Below are positions 25,347 through 33,359 of a stretch of 34,577 nt of DNA, piece after piece (position 1 is the stretch's first letter; each line of letters opens with the position of its first letter). The notes under the pieces are model-generated. The model searched no databases and was not told the origin of the DNA. It saw only the letters and a list, made by a program, of their open reading frames with translations. The stretch spans positions 1-34,577 of the forward strand of contig CAMDGV010000045.1 of the NCBI GenBank assembly GCA_945898055.1, read 5' to 3'. The stretch comes from Akkermansia muciniphila (GTDB taxonomy: Bacteria > Verrucomicrobiota > Verrucomicrobiia > Limisphaerales > UBA9464). The position numbers and the translations under genes were made by a program.

Positions 25347-25952
25347 ATGAATAAAGTTCTATTCAGCATCATTGGTACCTTGGCGGCGGTTAGTGCTTTC
25401 GCTCAAGGCTCCGTCAACGTCAACAACCGTTTCGGTAGCCCCGCAGTGATCCGTGGCGTCTCCCTTCCTGGCGGCGCTTTGGTCGCTGGTGCGGAATGGC
25501 AGGCCTTGATCACCTACGGAGCCGCCAATACTGCCTTGGGCAGTGCGATGAACTTCCGCCCAGCCGGCACATTGGCCGGCGCTTGGGTTCCGACCAGCAA
25601 CGGTGGTGCTAACGATCGTGTTATGGACGGCGTGGCCGCAGGCTCCACTGTCTCCTTGACTGTGAATGTCTGGGATAGCTCCCGTTTCGCTTCTTGGACT
25701 GATGCCTCCGCCGCACTCAAAGCCGGTGGTGTTTCCTCCGGTGCTGCAACTGCCGCCGGTTCTTCAACCTTCTCCTACTCCGTCCCGAGTGGTGATGCCG
25801 CCCTCAACCCCGGTAACTTCAACATGGCCAACTTCCAAGCTTTCTCATTGACTGCCTTGAACGTTAAGAGTGGACCTGTTGTTCCGGAGCCGACCACGAT
25901 CGCCCTCGGCGCCCTCGGCGCTGCTGCGCTCCTCTGGCGCCGTCGCAAGTAA
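25347..25952 (+). CDS. PEP-CTERM sorting-domain protein
   Basis: A 201-residue exported protein with a signal peptide (VLFSIIGTLAAVSAFAQG) and a classical C-terminal sorting signal: VPEPTT, a hydrophobic helix (IALGALGAAALLW) and RRRK at the very end. In known systems this tail is cut by an exosortase and the protein goes to the envelope or to exopolysaccharide; no exosortase gene is in the window. The middle is rich in Gly, Ala, Ser and Asn, without a domain I recognise. It follows the two-repeat exported protein by 24 bp and is closed by a strong terminator. Confidence 0.9.
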   Translation: MNKVLFSIIGTLAAVSAFAQGSVNVNNRFGSPAVIRGVSLPGGALVAGAEWQALITYGAANTALGSAMNFRPAGTLAGAWVPTSNGGANDRVMDGVAAGSTVSLTVNVWDSSRFASWTDASAALKAGGVSSGAATAAGSSTFSYSVPSGDAALNPGNFNMANFQAFSLTALNVKSGPVVPEPTTIALGALGAAALLWRRRK

Positions 25953-25970
25953 TTTGGTTTGATTAATTCA

Positions 25971-25998
25971 AGGCCGCTCTGATCACTCAGAGCGGCCT
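25971..25998 (+). terminator. Intrinsic terminator after the PEP-CTERM gene
   Basis: A perfect 12-bp stem (AGGCCGCTCTGA with TCAGAGCGGCCT) around a 4-base loop, followed by a T-rich stretch (GTTTATTTTA), starts 18 bp after the stop codon. It ends the 24693-25952 pair. Confidence 0.9.
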
Positions 25999-26151
25999 GT
26001 TTATTTTAGATTGGGCTTCCATTTCTTGGGGAAATACGCGCACCAACTCCCATAATCCAGCTTTACGAGGGAATGTTTGCAGGCTCATTTCCTCGGATTC
26101 AAATTGGGCTTTTTGAGCACTCCCATCCACTACCTTCTCTCAAAAGCTCAA

Positions 26152-26499
26152 ATGATCATCACCGACACCCTACTCTCTCCTATTCGACTCACTGTGTTGG
26201 GCGATTCCAAGAGGGATTTATCCCGCTTCTGGGAGGTCATGGTCACTCTTTCCGGTCCTGAGTCCACGGGAGTTCTGCCTTTGCAACAGGAGGTCATCGC
26301 CGTTCTAGGAGACAGTAATCCATTTTGGACTCATGCCCGGCGATGTCTTTGGATCGCCGAGCGAGATGGGCGGGTGGTGGGGCGTATTGCAGGTATAATT
26401 GACCCAACCCATCAGAAGATTCGCAGTGCAGTAACGGAGATCGGAAACGATGGTTTTGGAAGCAGCATCTTAATAAATTCCTCGATCGTCAGACACTAA
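26152..26499 (+). pseudogene. Truncated GNAT-like acetyltransferase N-terminus
   Basis: From ATG 26152 the frame encodes about 115 residues. Positions 20-85 resemble the start of a family of long GNAT-related proteins (FW then PLQQEV, NPFWTHARRCLWIAERDGR and VVGRIAGIIDPTHQK). The resemblance stops at about 26418. The rest (IRSAVTEIGNDGFGSS) does not continue the fold, and the acetyl-CoA-binding motif and remaining two thirds are missing. I read it as a gene cut by insertion or deletion; the frame also extends upstream to 26077. Confidence 0.5.
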
Positions 26500-26546
26500 A
26501 TTTGAAGGATTCCCTAGAGGCGATTGCTAGCCACTGCCGTCTTTAA
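26439..26546 (+). pseudogene. Unidentified 35-codon gene tail joined to the acetyltransferase fragment
   Basis: In a frame different from the acetyltransferase fragment, 26439-26546 encodes DRKRWFWKQHLNKFLDRQTL, then NLKDSLEAIASHCRL and a TAA. The amphipathic, lysine-rich and aromatic composition looks like real protein rather than chance reading. I cannot name the family; a transposase-associated C-terminus is possible. No start codon precedes it. Confidence 0.3.
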
Positions 26547-26614
26547 TGGGCAAGCCTGACGGTCCCAAATCAAAAGGCTCCTAAAATAACCTCCTCCTAA
26601 TAATGATTTAAAAC

Positions 26615-27904
26615 TCAGGGCCTCTGAGCGGTCCAGTTCGGAATCCCAATAAGAGGCAAGGCGAACGCAAAAGCAGAATTGCGATCGGCGGTATCGGCTT
26701 TAAGGAAGACTTCATAAATTCGTTTGCGATGCTCAGGTGTACAGATCGAACGCGGCGTGTGGGTCCAAAGACCCAAATTGAGACCGCCTTCGGCAGAGTG
26801 ATCGACGTGGCGATGGAGAATAAAAGAGTCAATGGCATCAAGTCGTTGCACTTGCATCCAAGCATAACAATAGGCAGCCGCTTGAATCGTTTCTCCATCA
26901 GGCCCGCTCGGCGTATGAAAACCTTGTTCGCTCAGAATGACCCGTCGTTGACGTCCCTTGTGGTGCAATTCTGGTCGGTTGAGGAAGTCAGTCAGAGTTT
27001 GTAGATTCCGAAAAGTGATCCGAGGTGTCGTTTTCCAGTCGGGTGTCGCTGTCTTGTCGTTCCAGGTACGGGGTTCAAATAAGTTTTCTGGATAAGGATG
27101 AAAGGCAATATGCCAGTCAAAATCACCTTGCTCACGCGACCGTTGGGCGAAACGTTCAAGAAAAGGGCGAGCCGGAAATGCTTCCTCCTCACTTCCGCCG
27201 GGATAACGAATATTCCAGTGGTGTTCGAGTGATAAAAAAACGCGTGCTTCCGCTGAATAGCTCCGCACTGCAGTGTGGGTTAACCGGACCGTTCGAAGGT
27301 AATCTTCACAAAAAGATTCTGCGCTGACTTGACCCATATTGCACCAAAACCAGTGTGAATTGACCTCATTACCCACAATCCAATTCCATACACGCCCGAA
27401 CTCAGTGTCGGGCCTTGACCATCTCGCAGCAAGGAAACTGATGGCCGCGCTGTAGGCCTCGCGTCCTTCGGTGGTCACAGTGTTAAAGGCGGATAGGTGG
27501 TTGGGGCATTTGGGGTTGTAGCTGGGATGCTGAAGAATTCGGCGGACTTCGGGGACTGCAGATTCATAGTTGAGAAGAATAAGAGAGACTAGAACTCCGC
27601 GATCCGACAGCGGTTTGATTTGGCGATCTAGCTCTTCAACGTAGTTACGATGGAAGTGGTAAATTTTGGCTCCCTGTTGCCAAGAAAAATTTCCGGAGGC
27701 TGCGTGAGGATCCAGTAATTGCGATAGATTGAAATTAAGCGCTGCATGTTTTACTCCGAGTTGAAGGGCGTCATCGACCATCTGCACCTGAAGACCTTTC
27801 TTTGAAGAAACCATCGGATAGGCAGCTGTATTGATTTCGGCGCGTCCGCGGGTAGAGAGGAGTATAACTAGAAGAGCAATGAAGCGAAATCCCTTGAAAA
27901 GCAC
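26615..27904 (-). CDS. Exported DUF5722 protein, glycoside-hydrolase-like
   Basis: The 429-residue protein has a signal peptide (FIALLVILLSTRGRA) and the DUF5722 pattern: GLQVQMVDDALQLGVKHAAL, then VLVSLILLNY, NHLSAFNTVTTEGREAY, WIVGNEVNSHWFWCNMG, FHPYPENLFEPRTW and RVILSEQGFHTP. The order strand-NE (Glu180) and strand-SEQG (Glu326) is that of an acid/base and nucleophile pair in a TIM-barrel retaining glycosidase; this is inferred, not shown for this protein. The start is GTG at 27904, the only one that keeps the whole signal peptide. It diverges from the LamG lipoprotein gene, with 134 bp between them. Confidence 0.8.
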   Translation of the reverse strand: MLFKGFRFIALLVILLSTRGRAEINTAAYPMVSSKKGLQVQMVDDALQLGVKHAALNFNLSQLLDPHAASGNFSWQQGAKIYHFHRNYVEELDRQIKPLSDRGVLVSLILLNYESAVPEVRRILQHPSYNPKCPNHLSAFNTVTTEGREAYSAAISFLAARWSRPDTEFGRVWNWIVGNEVNSHWFWCNMGQVSAESFCEDYLRTVRLTHTAVRSYSAEARVFLSLEHHWNIRYPGGSEEEAFPARPFLERFAQRSREQGDFDWHIAFHPYPENLFEPRTWNDKTATPDWKTTPRITFRNLQTLTDFLNRPELHHKGRQRRVILSEQGFHTPSGPDGETIQAAAYCYAWMQVQRLDAIDSFILHRHVDHSAEGGLNLGLWTHTPRSICTPEHRKRIYEVFLKADTADRNSAFAFALPLIGIPNWTAQRP

Positions 27905-28038
27905 CTTTTGGCGACGTGAAGAAGGTTAGAAAACTTCACAGATAAATAGAAGATTTGCTCACCGGCCCCAGCGATCTCTGTTCAAATTTGTTCAATCTGA
28001 AACTTCCTCAAAGTTGATAATCCAATTAACCTCGAAGA

Positions 28039-28902
28039 ATGATCCGCTTTCTTGTTCTCGCCGTCACCGTTTTCCTAATCGGTTGTTCTTCTCTACAGCC
28101 TCAACCTCGGTTGGCCTCGGCTTTAGTTTTCCATGCCCCATTTGATCAATCGGCTGACGCTGTCCTCGGCGCGGGCGATCGGCGCATTCAGACTGGACCC
28201 AGTTGGGGGGCTCCCCGCAGTAGTCATCCCGGGTTACCGACTGAAGGCACAGTCTCAGTAAAGCCAAATGAGGGGCGTTACGGTGGAGCTCTTTATTTTT
28301 CAAAAAAGATCCCTCAGATGGTCGGATTTCGAGTACCGGGCAATATGCCTTTTCGCACCAATAATTGGTCTGGTTCAATTAGTTTTTGGTTAAAGGTCAG
28401 TCCGGATGAGGATTTGGAACCAGGCTATTGCGATGTCATCCAAGTAACTTCTAAGGGATGGGATGACGCCTCACTTTTTGTAGAGTTTACCAAGGATGAA
28501 AAACCCCGGGAAATGCGCCTTGGGGTCTACGCCGATAAAGCGGTTTGGAATCCCGGCAATCGAGACTGGGGAACCATGCCTCTAGGGGAAAAGCCCCTAG
28601 CTCGAGTGGAACGTCCACCCTTTCGTCGGGATCGCTGGACCCATGTCGCCTTTACTTGGGATCATTTTAACACGGGGCATCGAGACGGGGTCTGTCGGCT
28701 GTATTTGGATGGTGTCCCGACGGGTGGAATTTCGGCCCGTGAACAGACTTTTCATTGGGATTTGTCACAAGCGGTCATGATGCTGGGCTTAGCCTATACC
28801 GGATGGATGGATGATCTTTCGGTTTTCGACCGAGCTTTAACCCCGAACGAAATTAAAATGCTACACGCTTTAGTTGGAGGCGCCTCAGAATTGCGAAAAT
28901 AA
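28039..28902 (+). CDS. LamG-domain lipoprotein
   Basis: A 287-residue lipoprotein: short hydrophobic signal (FLVLAVTVFLIG) and a lipobox with Cys16 (LIGC-SS). The mature protein is one concanavalin A-like jelly roll, with VFHAPFDQSADAV, GGALYF, WSGSISFWLKVSPDEDL, RWTHVAFTWDHF, CRLYLDGVPTGG and MDDLSVFDRALTPNEI. It should be anchored to the outer or inner membrane and bind or hydrolyse glycan. Divergent from the DUF5722 gene, it may share its control region and substrate. Confidence 0.85.
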   Translation: MIRFLVLAVTVFLIGCSSLQPQPRLASALVFHAPFDQSADAVLGAGDRRIQTGPSWGAPRSSHPGLPTEGTVSVKPNEGRYGGALYFSKKIPQMVGFRVPGNMPFRTNNWSGSISFWLKVSPDEDLEPGYCDVIQVTSKGWDDASLFVEFTKDEKPREMRLGVYADKAVWNPGNRDWGTMPLGEKPLARVERPPFRRDRWTHVAFTWDHFNTGHRDGVCRLYLDGVPTGGISAREQTFHWDLSQAVMMLGLAYTGWMDDLSVFDRALTPNEIKMLHALVGGASELRK

Positions 28903-28942
28903 AGTCTATTTCCACTGATCTGAGATTTATTGATGGGCCACT

Positions 28943-29455
28943 ATGGAAGTAATTGTCGAGACAGCTTCAGGCCCTTGGGGCGATGCCACCGCCACATTTT
29001 CGATTGATCGAAGTTTTCGCTACCGTTTGACCCGCATTTGGGAAGCTTCCGCGCCAAGGGTTAACTTTCTAATGCTCAATCCCAGCACGGCTGATGCGTT
29101 TCAATTGGATCCAACCAATCGCCGTTGTATGGGATTTGCCCGTGACTGGGGTTATGGAGGAGCTGAAATCACTAATATTTTCGCCTATTGCACCACCGAT
29201 CCACGAGGTCTTAAGACGGCACGCGATCCAGTAGGAAGTGAAAATGACGCCGCTATTCTAGCAGCAGCAAAGGAGGCTGACTTAGTGATCGCCGCTTGGG
29301 GATTGCACGCTAGCTTTTTAAGGCGTGGGGCCACTGTGCGCCGTTTTCTCCTCGATGCTGGGGTCCGATTATCTGTCCTGCGCTTGACCAAGGAAGGGCA
29401 TCCAGGGCATCCACTCTATTTGCCGGGGGACGTTACTCCAGTGCTTTGGTCCTAG
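28943..29455 (+). CDS. DUF1643 domain protein
   Basis: A 170-residue protein covered by DUF1643: YRLTRIWE, FLMLNPSTADA, DPTNRRCMGFARDWGYGG, ITNIFAYCTTDPRGL, DPVGSENDAAIL and VIAAWGLHA. The family is widespread, often in phages and accessory islands, and has no established function. The length is normal and the frame intact. It follows the LamG lipoprotein gene by 40 bp and ends facing the unrecognised gene at 29673. Confidence 0.87.
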   Translation: MEVIVETASGPWGDATATFSIDRSFRYRLTRIWEASAPRVNFLMLNPSTADAFQLDPTNRRCMGFARDWGYGGAEITNIFAYCTTDPRGLKTARDPVGSENDAAILAAAKEADLVIAAWGLHASFLRRGATVRRFLLDAGVRLSVLRLTKEGHPGHPLYLPGDVTPVLWS

Positions 29456-29672
29456 CCGAAACTCCGAAAGAAAAAGACACTCAGATTTCGAGCTTAAGGC
29501 GATCGAAATTCTTTGATGATACATCAAAGTTTGGGCAACACACTAAACCCAAACCAAAGAAGATCCCCACCTTAAGAAGCGGAAACAGCACAACGGGTCT
29601 AATTCCAAGTGCTTCGTTTGATCCTAAGCTGGGAATGAGTCAGGCCAACTACTTTCAGCCAACGCTCAACCC

Positions 29673-30398
29673 CTACTTATCTTCCTTATCTCCCCACCAA
29701 CGTCTAACGCGTAGAAAAAGAGAATCAAGTCCCGAAACTCGGAGCGATCTCTGGCCCTCATTGAGGACCGCTGATGCAGACACGTTTGTATCGCGGTCAA
29801 ACCGATTCAGTCGGTTGAGATACAGAAAAAGGCCACTAGGACTCACCGACAAAAAACCGTTGGAGGCGCAGACCACTTTTCCGTCGGGAATCAAATGCAC
29901 ACCCAAATTTACAAAGGACATGGCGCACGCAACCGTCAAATCCTCGATGGTGGGCAAGGTCAAACGATTCAAGCGGATAAACTGATGTAGCTTAACTGCC
30001 TCGAGGCCCTCACTCGCCGGGATATAGGCAGCAAGGCTAATCAATGTCGATTTCTCCACGGGGACACAGTATGCTGGAATCGTTTCAAGGATCTTAAAGG
30101 TGTCAGCATGGATAGGAAGGCTACGATCTGCCGCAAGCCGAGAAGCATACGCCTCTTTTAGGCAGTCCAACCGAGAACAACCACTCGGCAAAATCAGAGA
30201 CACCAAATAATTATCGTCTAACGAGGTAAAGGAGTACCTCGCTAAAAGATCACCGCGCGCTAAAGATAAGCAACCGCGCGTTGGTCTCTTGGATCTCTTC
30301 TCCTTGGCCAAAGTCTCATCCGGTTTTGCAACAGCAAACACCTGCCTAATCTCTTCTTTGCCCGTCGGAATCCCTGATAATTTAATGGGCTTACTCAC
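29673..30398 (-). CDS. Unrecognised protein, 241 residues
   Basis: I do not recognise this protein. It starts with GTG at 30398 and has no signal peptide or membrane helix. It contains a lysine/arginine-rich stretch (LAKEKRSKRPTRG, about 30-42), mixed alpha/beta sequence with LKEAYASRLAADR, IPAYCVPVEKSTLISLAAYI and SFVNLGVHLIPDGKVVCASN, and a basic tail (FLRVRRWWGDKEDK). Balanced composition and length favour a real gene over the overlapping antisense frame 29446-29985. It is isolated: the DUF1643 gene converges on it and a transposon-like remnant lies upstream, so it is probably accessory. Confidence 0.55.
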   Translation of the reverse strand: MSKPIKLSGIPTGKEEIRQVFAVAKPDETLAKEKRSKRPTRGCLSLARGDLLARYSFTSLDDNYLVSLILPSGCSRLDCLKEAYASRLAADRSLPIHADTFKILETIPAYCVPVEKSTLISLAAYIPASEGLEAVKLHQFIRLNRLTLPTIEDLTVACAMSFVNLGVHLIPDGKVVCASNGFLSVSPSGLFLYLNRLNRFDRDTNVSASAVLNEGQRSLRVSGLDSLFLRVRRWWGDKEDK

Positions 30399-30601
30399 AA
30401 TCGAATTGCAGACTTAAACACTTTGCAGTCCAGAGTGCTAGGTGACTTTATTTCCAAAACTATTAGAGTCAAGCAAGACAGTCTAACCGAATCTAGTCTT
30501 GGTAGTTATGTCATGAGTGATTTGGTACCGTGCATCCCGAAGTTGTTGGTGCTTTGACTGAACTACCTGGTTGGTCGGGGGCTACAGTCGGAGCATCGAA
30601 A

Positions 30602-30712
30602 CTGAGTTTGCGTTACCGGGGCGGCAAATAGCGCCCGGGGATTTACCATGGCTGCAGGGCTGGATTGATGCGAATCCGGACTGGAGCCGCAAACGGATTG
30701 CGCGCAATTGTG
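30602..30712 (+). pseudogene. Fragment of a DruA/DUF4338-type gene
   Basis: The region encodes LSLRYRG, then after a one-base frame change RQIAPGDLPWLQGWIDANPD and WSRKRIAR, before losing resemblance at about 30705. Proteins annotated DUF4338 or Druantia DruA begin with the same RYRGR, I, D-x-x-x-LI, P-WSRR-LS-x-LC pattern. Only about 35 codons remain. In this phylum these genes behave much like mobile elements, so this need not come from a defence island. Confidence 0.5.
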
Positions 30713-30730
30713 GCTCTCATCCCGACAAGA

Positions 30731-30803
30731 GGGGGTGAACTATGGGGGCAGGCTATCTATTTCTCGGTAGGGGGTGAACTATGGGGCAGGCTATCTATTT
30801 TCT
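30731..30803 (+). repeat. 39-bp-spaced direct repeat upstream of the NIF3-like gene
   Basis: Two 34-bp copies (30731-30764 and 30770-30803) beginning GGGGGTGAACTATGGGG and ending CAGGCTATCTATTT differ only by one G and one T in homopolymer runs. The second copy ends 23 bp before the start codon of the NIF3-like gene, so the duplication lies in its leader or promoter region. Confidence 0.85.
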
Positions 30804-30826
30804 ATCAATTCAATTCTTCTCCAATC

Positions 30827-31588
30827 ATGCCAACTGTTCCTCTTCAAAGTATCGTTGACCACTGCTCCGCTCTCCTCTGTCCAGACCAGTTCACTGACTA
30901 CGATCTCGCTCATAATGGCTTGCAAGTCGCCAATCGTGACGGAGTGCAGCATATCGTCGCAGCAGTCGATGCGTCTCTCGCTACTATCCGACGTGCCGCA
31001 ACCGCAGGTGCCAGCCTTATGGTGGTTCACCACGGGCTTTTTTGGGGAAATTCCATTCCGTGGACCGGCCGGCGCCACGAGCTTATTTGCGCCTTGGTGG
31101 AGGCAGATTTAGCCATTTACTCTATGCACTTACCTCTGGATGCCCATCCCACCTTGGGTAATGCAGCACTCTTGGCGGGTCATCTCCGACTAAAACGACT
31201 TCGACCCTTCTTTCAGCATCAGGGGCGCCCAATCGGCTGGCAGTCCACCGTAGCCATTCCCCGCTCAGAACTCGCCAATCGACTCTCTAGTCTGCTCGGC
31301 CGTCCTCCCATTCTTCTGCCGGGCGGTCCTGAACTTTGTCGAAAAATCGGAATTTGCACTGGAGGCGCAGGTGCCGAACTAAAACAAGCGGCGTCGGAAG
31401 GTGTGGATACCTTTATCACCGGCGAAGGCCCGCACTGGACTCATTCCCTCGCCGAAGATGCCGGAATCAATGTGTTTTATGGAGGTCATTACGCGACGGA
31501 AACCTTCGGAGTAAAAGCATTGGCCGAGTCTCTCGCCAAACAATTTAGTCTCACTTGGGAGTTCATCGATCATCCCAGCGGCCTTTAG
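30827..31588 (+). CDS. NIF3-like dinuclear metal-centre protein
   Basis: The 253-residue protein is a full-length NIF3/YbgI-family member. It has DLAHNGLQVAN, VAAVDASLATIRRA, the metal ligands of LMVVHHGLFWG, YSMHLPLDAHPTLGN, then KIGICTGGAGAEL, FITGEGPHW and NVFYGGHYATETFGVKAL. The family forms hexamers with two metals per subunit and is variously annotated as GTP cyclohydrolase 1 type 2; its real role is unsettled. I start at ATG 30827; an open frame reaches back to 30665 through the duplicated 34-bp repeats and the DruA-like remnant, which is not coding. Confidence 0.9.
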   Translation: MPTVPLQSIVDHCSALLCPDQFTDYDLAHNGLQVANRDGVQHIVAAVDASLATIRRAATAGASLMVVHHGLFWGNSIPWTGRRHELICALVEADLAIYSMHLPLDAHPTLGNAALLAGHLRLKRLRPFFQHQGRPIGWQSTVAIPRSELANRLSSLLGRPPILLPGGPELCRKIGICTGGAGAELKQAASEGVDTFITGEGPHWTHSLAEDAGINVFYGGHYATETFGVKALAESLAKQFSLTWEFIDHPSGL

Positions 31589-31685
31589 TCAGCAAAGAAG
31601 AGTGTCCCTCCGCTACAAAGTCGCATTAGATCAACAACAGCATCTTGACCCTGAGGCAGAGTTCGTGATTGACTCATGTCTCAGC

Positions 31686-31778
31686 GGAGAGGTGGCCGAG
31701 TGGCTGAAGGCGCTGGTTTGCTAAACCGGTTTACGGTCAAAAGCCGTAACGGGGGTTCGAATCCCCCCTTCTCCGCCA
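31686..31778 (+). tRNA. tRNA-Ser (anticodon GCU)
   Basis: The acceptor stem GGAGAGG (31686-31692) pairs with CCTTCTCC before discriminator G31775, with one G-T pair. The D-arm is GGCCGAGTGGCTGAAGGC, the anticodon loop TTGCTAA reads AGC/AGU serine codons, a long variable arm follows as expected for tRNA-Ser, the T-arm is GGGGGTTCGAATCCCCC, and CCA is encoded (31776-31778). Confidence 0.97.
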
Positions 31779-31787
31779 GTCTTCATT

Positions 31788-31817
31788 AGCCCCTAGAAAC
31801 ACACGTTTCTAGGGGCT
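31788..31817 (+). terminator. Intrinsic terminator of the tRNA-Ser gene
   Basis: A perfect 13-bp stem (AGCCCCTAGAAAC with GTTTCTAGGGGCT) around the loop ACAC, followed by TTTTCTTT, lies 10 bp after the tRNA. Confidence 0.93.
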
Positions 31818-31918
31818 TTTCTTTAAGGGTAACTACTCGGGAAGTTCTCAGCCTAAAATTGCCACTGGGTTAAGTGAACGCCAGCACCAGTCTGCGCCCC
31901 CGCCCTTTAACTGAAGAG

Positions 31919-32875
31919 TCAGCCGACAAGCACGACAAGTTCTGCACTGAAAGAATTGACGTCAGAAACCAAGATCGCTCGACGCAAGAGTCGCTTTAAT
32001 TCGAGCGCGTCGGTGAGGGACTGAACCTGTTGACGTACTAGGTCAGAGACCTCTCCAAATCGAGTTTCTAGAGCATCTAAGACGGCTTCTTGAGCCTTGT
32101 TACGTTTTCCTTGTTCAATGCCTTGTTCAAGGACGGCGAGTTCGAAACTGCTGATGGGAATCAGGGTGTTGGTTTTTTGTTGGACTTGGAGTTCGGTGTT
32201 GAGTTGTTTTTCTAGATTCTCAGGTAAGGTCATTAACCAGTCAATTAAGCTGAGGATCTTGCTGACTTTTTTGACAGGCATTCCGCGTTGAAAAAAGTCC
32301 CGGATCATTTCGCGTTTGAGCTGATAACGCCCAGGGAGATCGTTCATCGTCTTCTGGGCCGCTAAGTGAGCGTCAATCACCCAGGCCACAGGGTTCCCTT
32401 GGTTGCGTGCGACCGTAAGCCGACGCCCGAGCTTGGAAAGTTTTACCGTGGCAAATTCAAAGGTGATTTTGTTTTTGTTCCGGCGGGCTTCTTTGTACTT
32501 GGAAGGTTGCCAGTCAGGATCGCTGTCGCCGTAGACGACGAGACTAAAGACGTTTTCCTCGTAACGCACCCGAAGACAATATTTGTAAACATAGATACGG
32601 TTTTCGAAGTTAACTTCCTTTTGATTCTGAATTTCGAGGTGAATCAAGCAGCCGCTTTGACTCTGATCTTTGAAGGCTACTTTGATTAATTTATCGACAC
32701 GTTAAAGGCCTTGATTGGCGTTGCGAGTGATTTTCTGGAGTTCGGTATCAAGCCACTCAATGGGGTGGGACCAATCGATGGATTTGGCGATCGAAGGAAA
32801 GCAGAGATCCATGAAAGGTTCGAAGAATTCTTCCAAAGTAGATTTCCAAACGCCGTCGAATTGAAGAGGAGACAT
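31919..32875 (-). pseudogene. Rpn-family PD-(D/E)XK nuclease gene with one in-frame stop
   Basis: From ATG 32875 the reverse strand encodes MSPLQFDGVWK, FEPFMDLCFP and IDWSHPIEWLDTELQ, up to a TAA at codon 58 (32704-32702). It then continues in the same frame with RVDKLIKVAFKDQSQSGCLI, HLEIQNQ, YVYKYCLRVRY and VVYGDSDPDW to a TGA at 31919. The two parts together form a 318-codon protein of normal layout for recombination-promoting nuclease/transposase-like proteins. The stop lies three codons before Asp61 of the VDKL motif; the ExQ motif (EIQ) is downstream. A rescue start at TTG 32647 would lose Asp61, so the nuclease is probably dead unless the stop is read through. The C-terminus has a Glu/Lys-rich helix (LEQGIEQGKRNKAQE). 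Confidence 0.75.
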
Positions 32876-33003
32876 ATCTCAGGATTAGGTTTTCCGGAGA
32901 GTGCCATAATTTGTGAACGACTAACCATGGGCGAGTGGCGCCCACCCCCTCTTTGGCTAAGAAATGGGAATCAGATTTGAGCGAATTTCGCGCCAAGGCC
33001 GGA

Positions 33004-33309
33004 CTAGCATCTGGGAAGAATATTAAGAATGGACCGCACCGTTGAGGGATTCAAACCTGGGGGTAGTCGAATGGCCCAACCGGATGGACGTAAGCGTACG
33101 CCCAACCCCATGCCCAACCCCATGGTTCCCTCGTTGCCGAAAGTAGGATATTCCACGATCGAAGGCGGGGGCGAAAGGTCGACCAACCGGACTAGCCTTT
33201 CGCCGGTTTCCAGTTCCACGGCAGGAGTTCGGCAACCGTAAGGTTCGTTGCCTGTGGAATTGATAGGAATTTGCTTTTTGACGCGGAGGGTAAATGGCGT
33301 TTCCTCCAT
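33004..33309 (-). CDS. Doubtful 101-codon open frame
   Basis: The frame starts with METPF-like MEETPFTLRVKKQIPINS and continues with YGCRTPAVELETGERLVRLV before turning into low-complexity sequence caused by a 12-bp duplication (GLGMGLG). The first 60 residues look protein-like, the last 40 do not. It is upstream of the broken Rpn gene on the same strand. I recognise no family and would not rely on it without homologues. Confidence 0.25.
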   Translation of the reverse strand: MEETPFTLRVKKQIPINSTGNEPYGCRTPAVELETGERLVRLVDLSPPPSIVEYPTFGNEGTMGLGMGLGVRLRPSGWAIRLPPGLNPSTVRSILNILPRC

Positions 33310-33359
33310 CTCGTTGGCGATGCGTTTGGCACGACCTCATAGAGAGTGGGTGAGGTCTC

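Noticed and set aside
28584-28602. Inverted repeat CTAGGGG...CCCCTAG resembling a terminator
   Set aside because: It lies inside the intact LamG lipoprotein gene and has no T-run; coding constraint explains it.
29446-29985. Plus-strand 179-codon open frame starting inside the DUF1643 gene
   Set aside because: Translation is serine/lysine/threonine-rich without domains, and it overlaps the more protein-like minus-strand frame at 29673-30398.
30602-30712. Druantia defence system
   Set aside because: Only a frameshifted 35-codon piece of a DUF4338-like gene is present, with no helicase or other Druantia genes.
31686-32875. tRNA-Ser as an integration site for an island to its right
   Set aside because: No integrase and no repeated copy of the tRNA 3' end were found in the remaining sequence.
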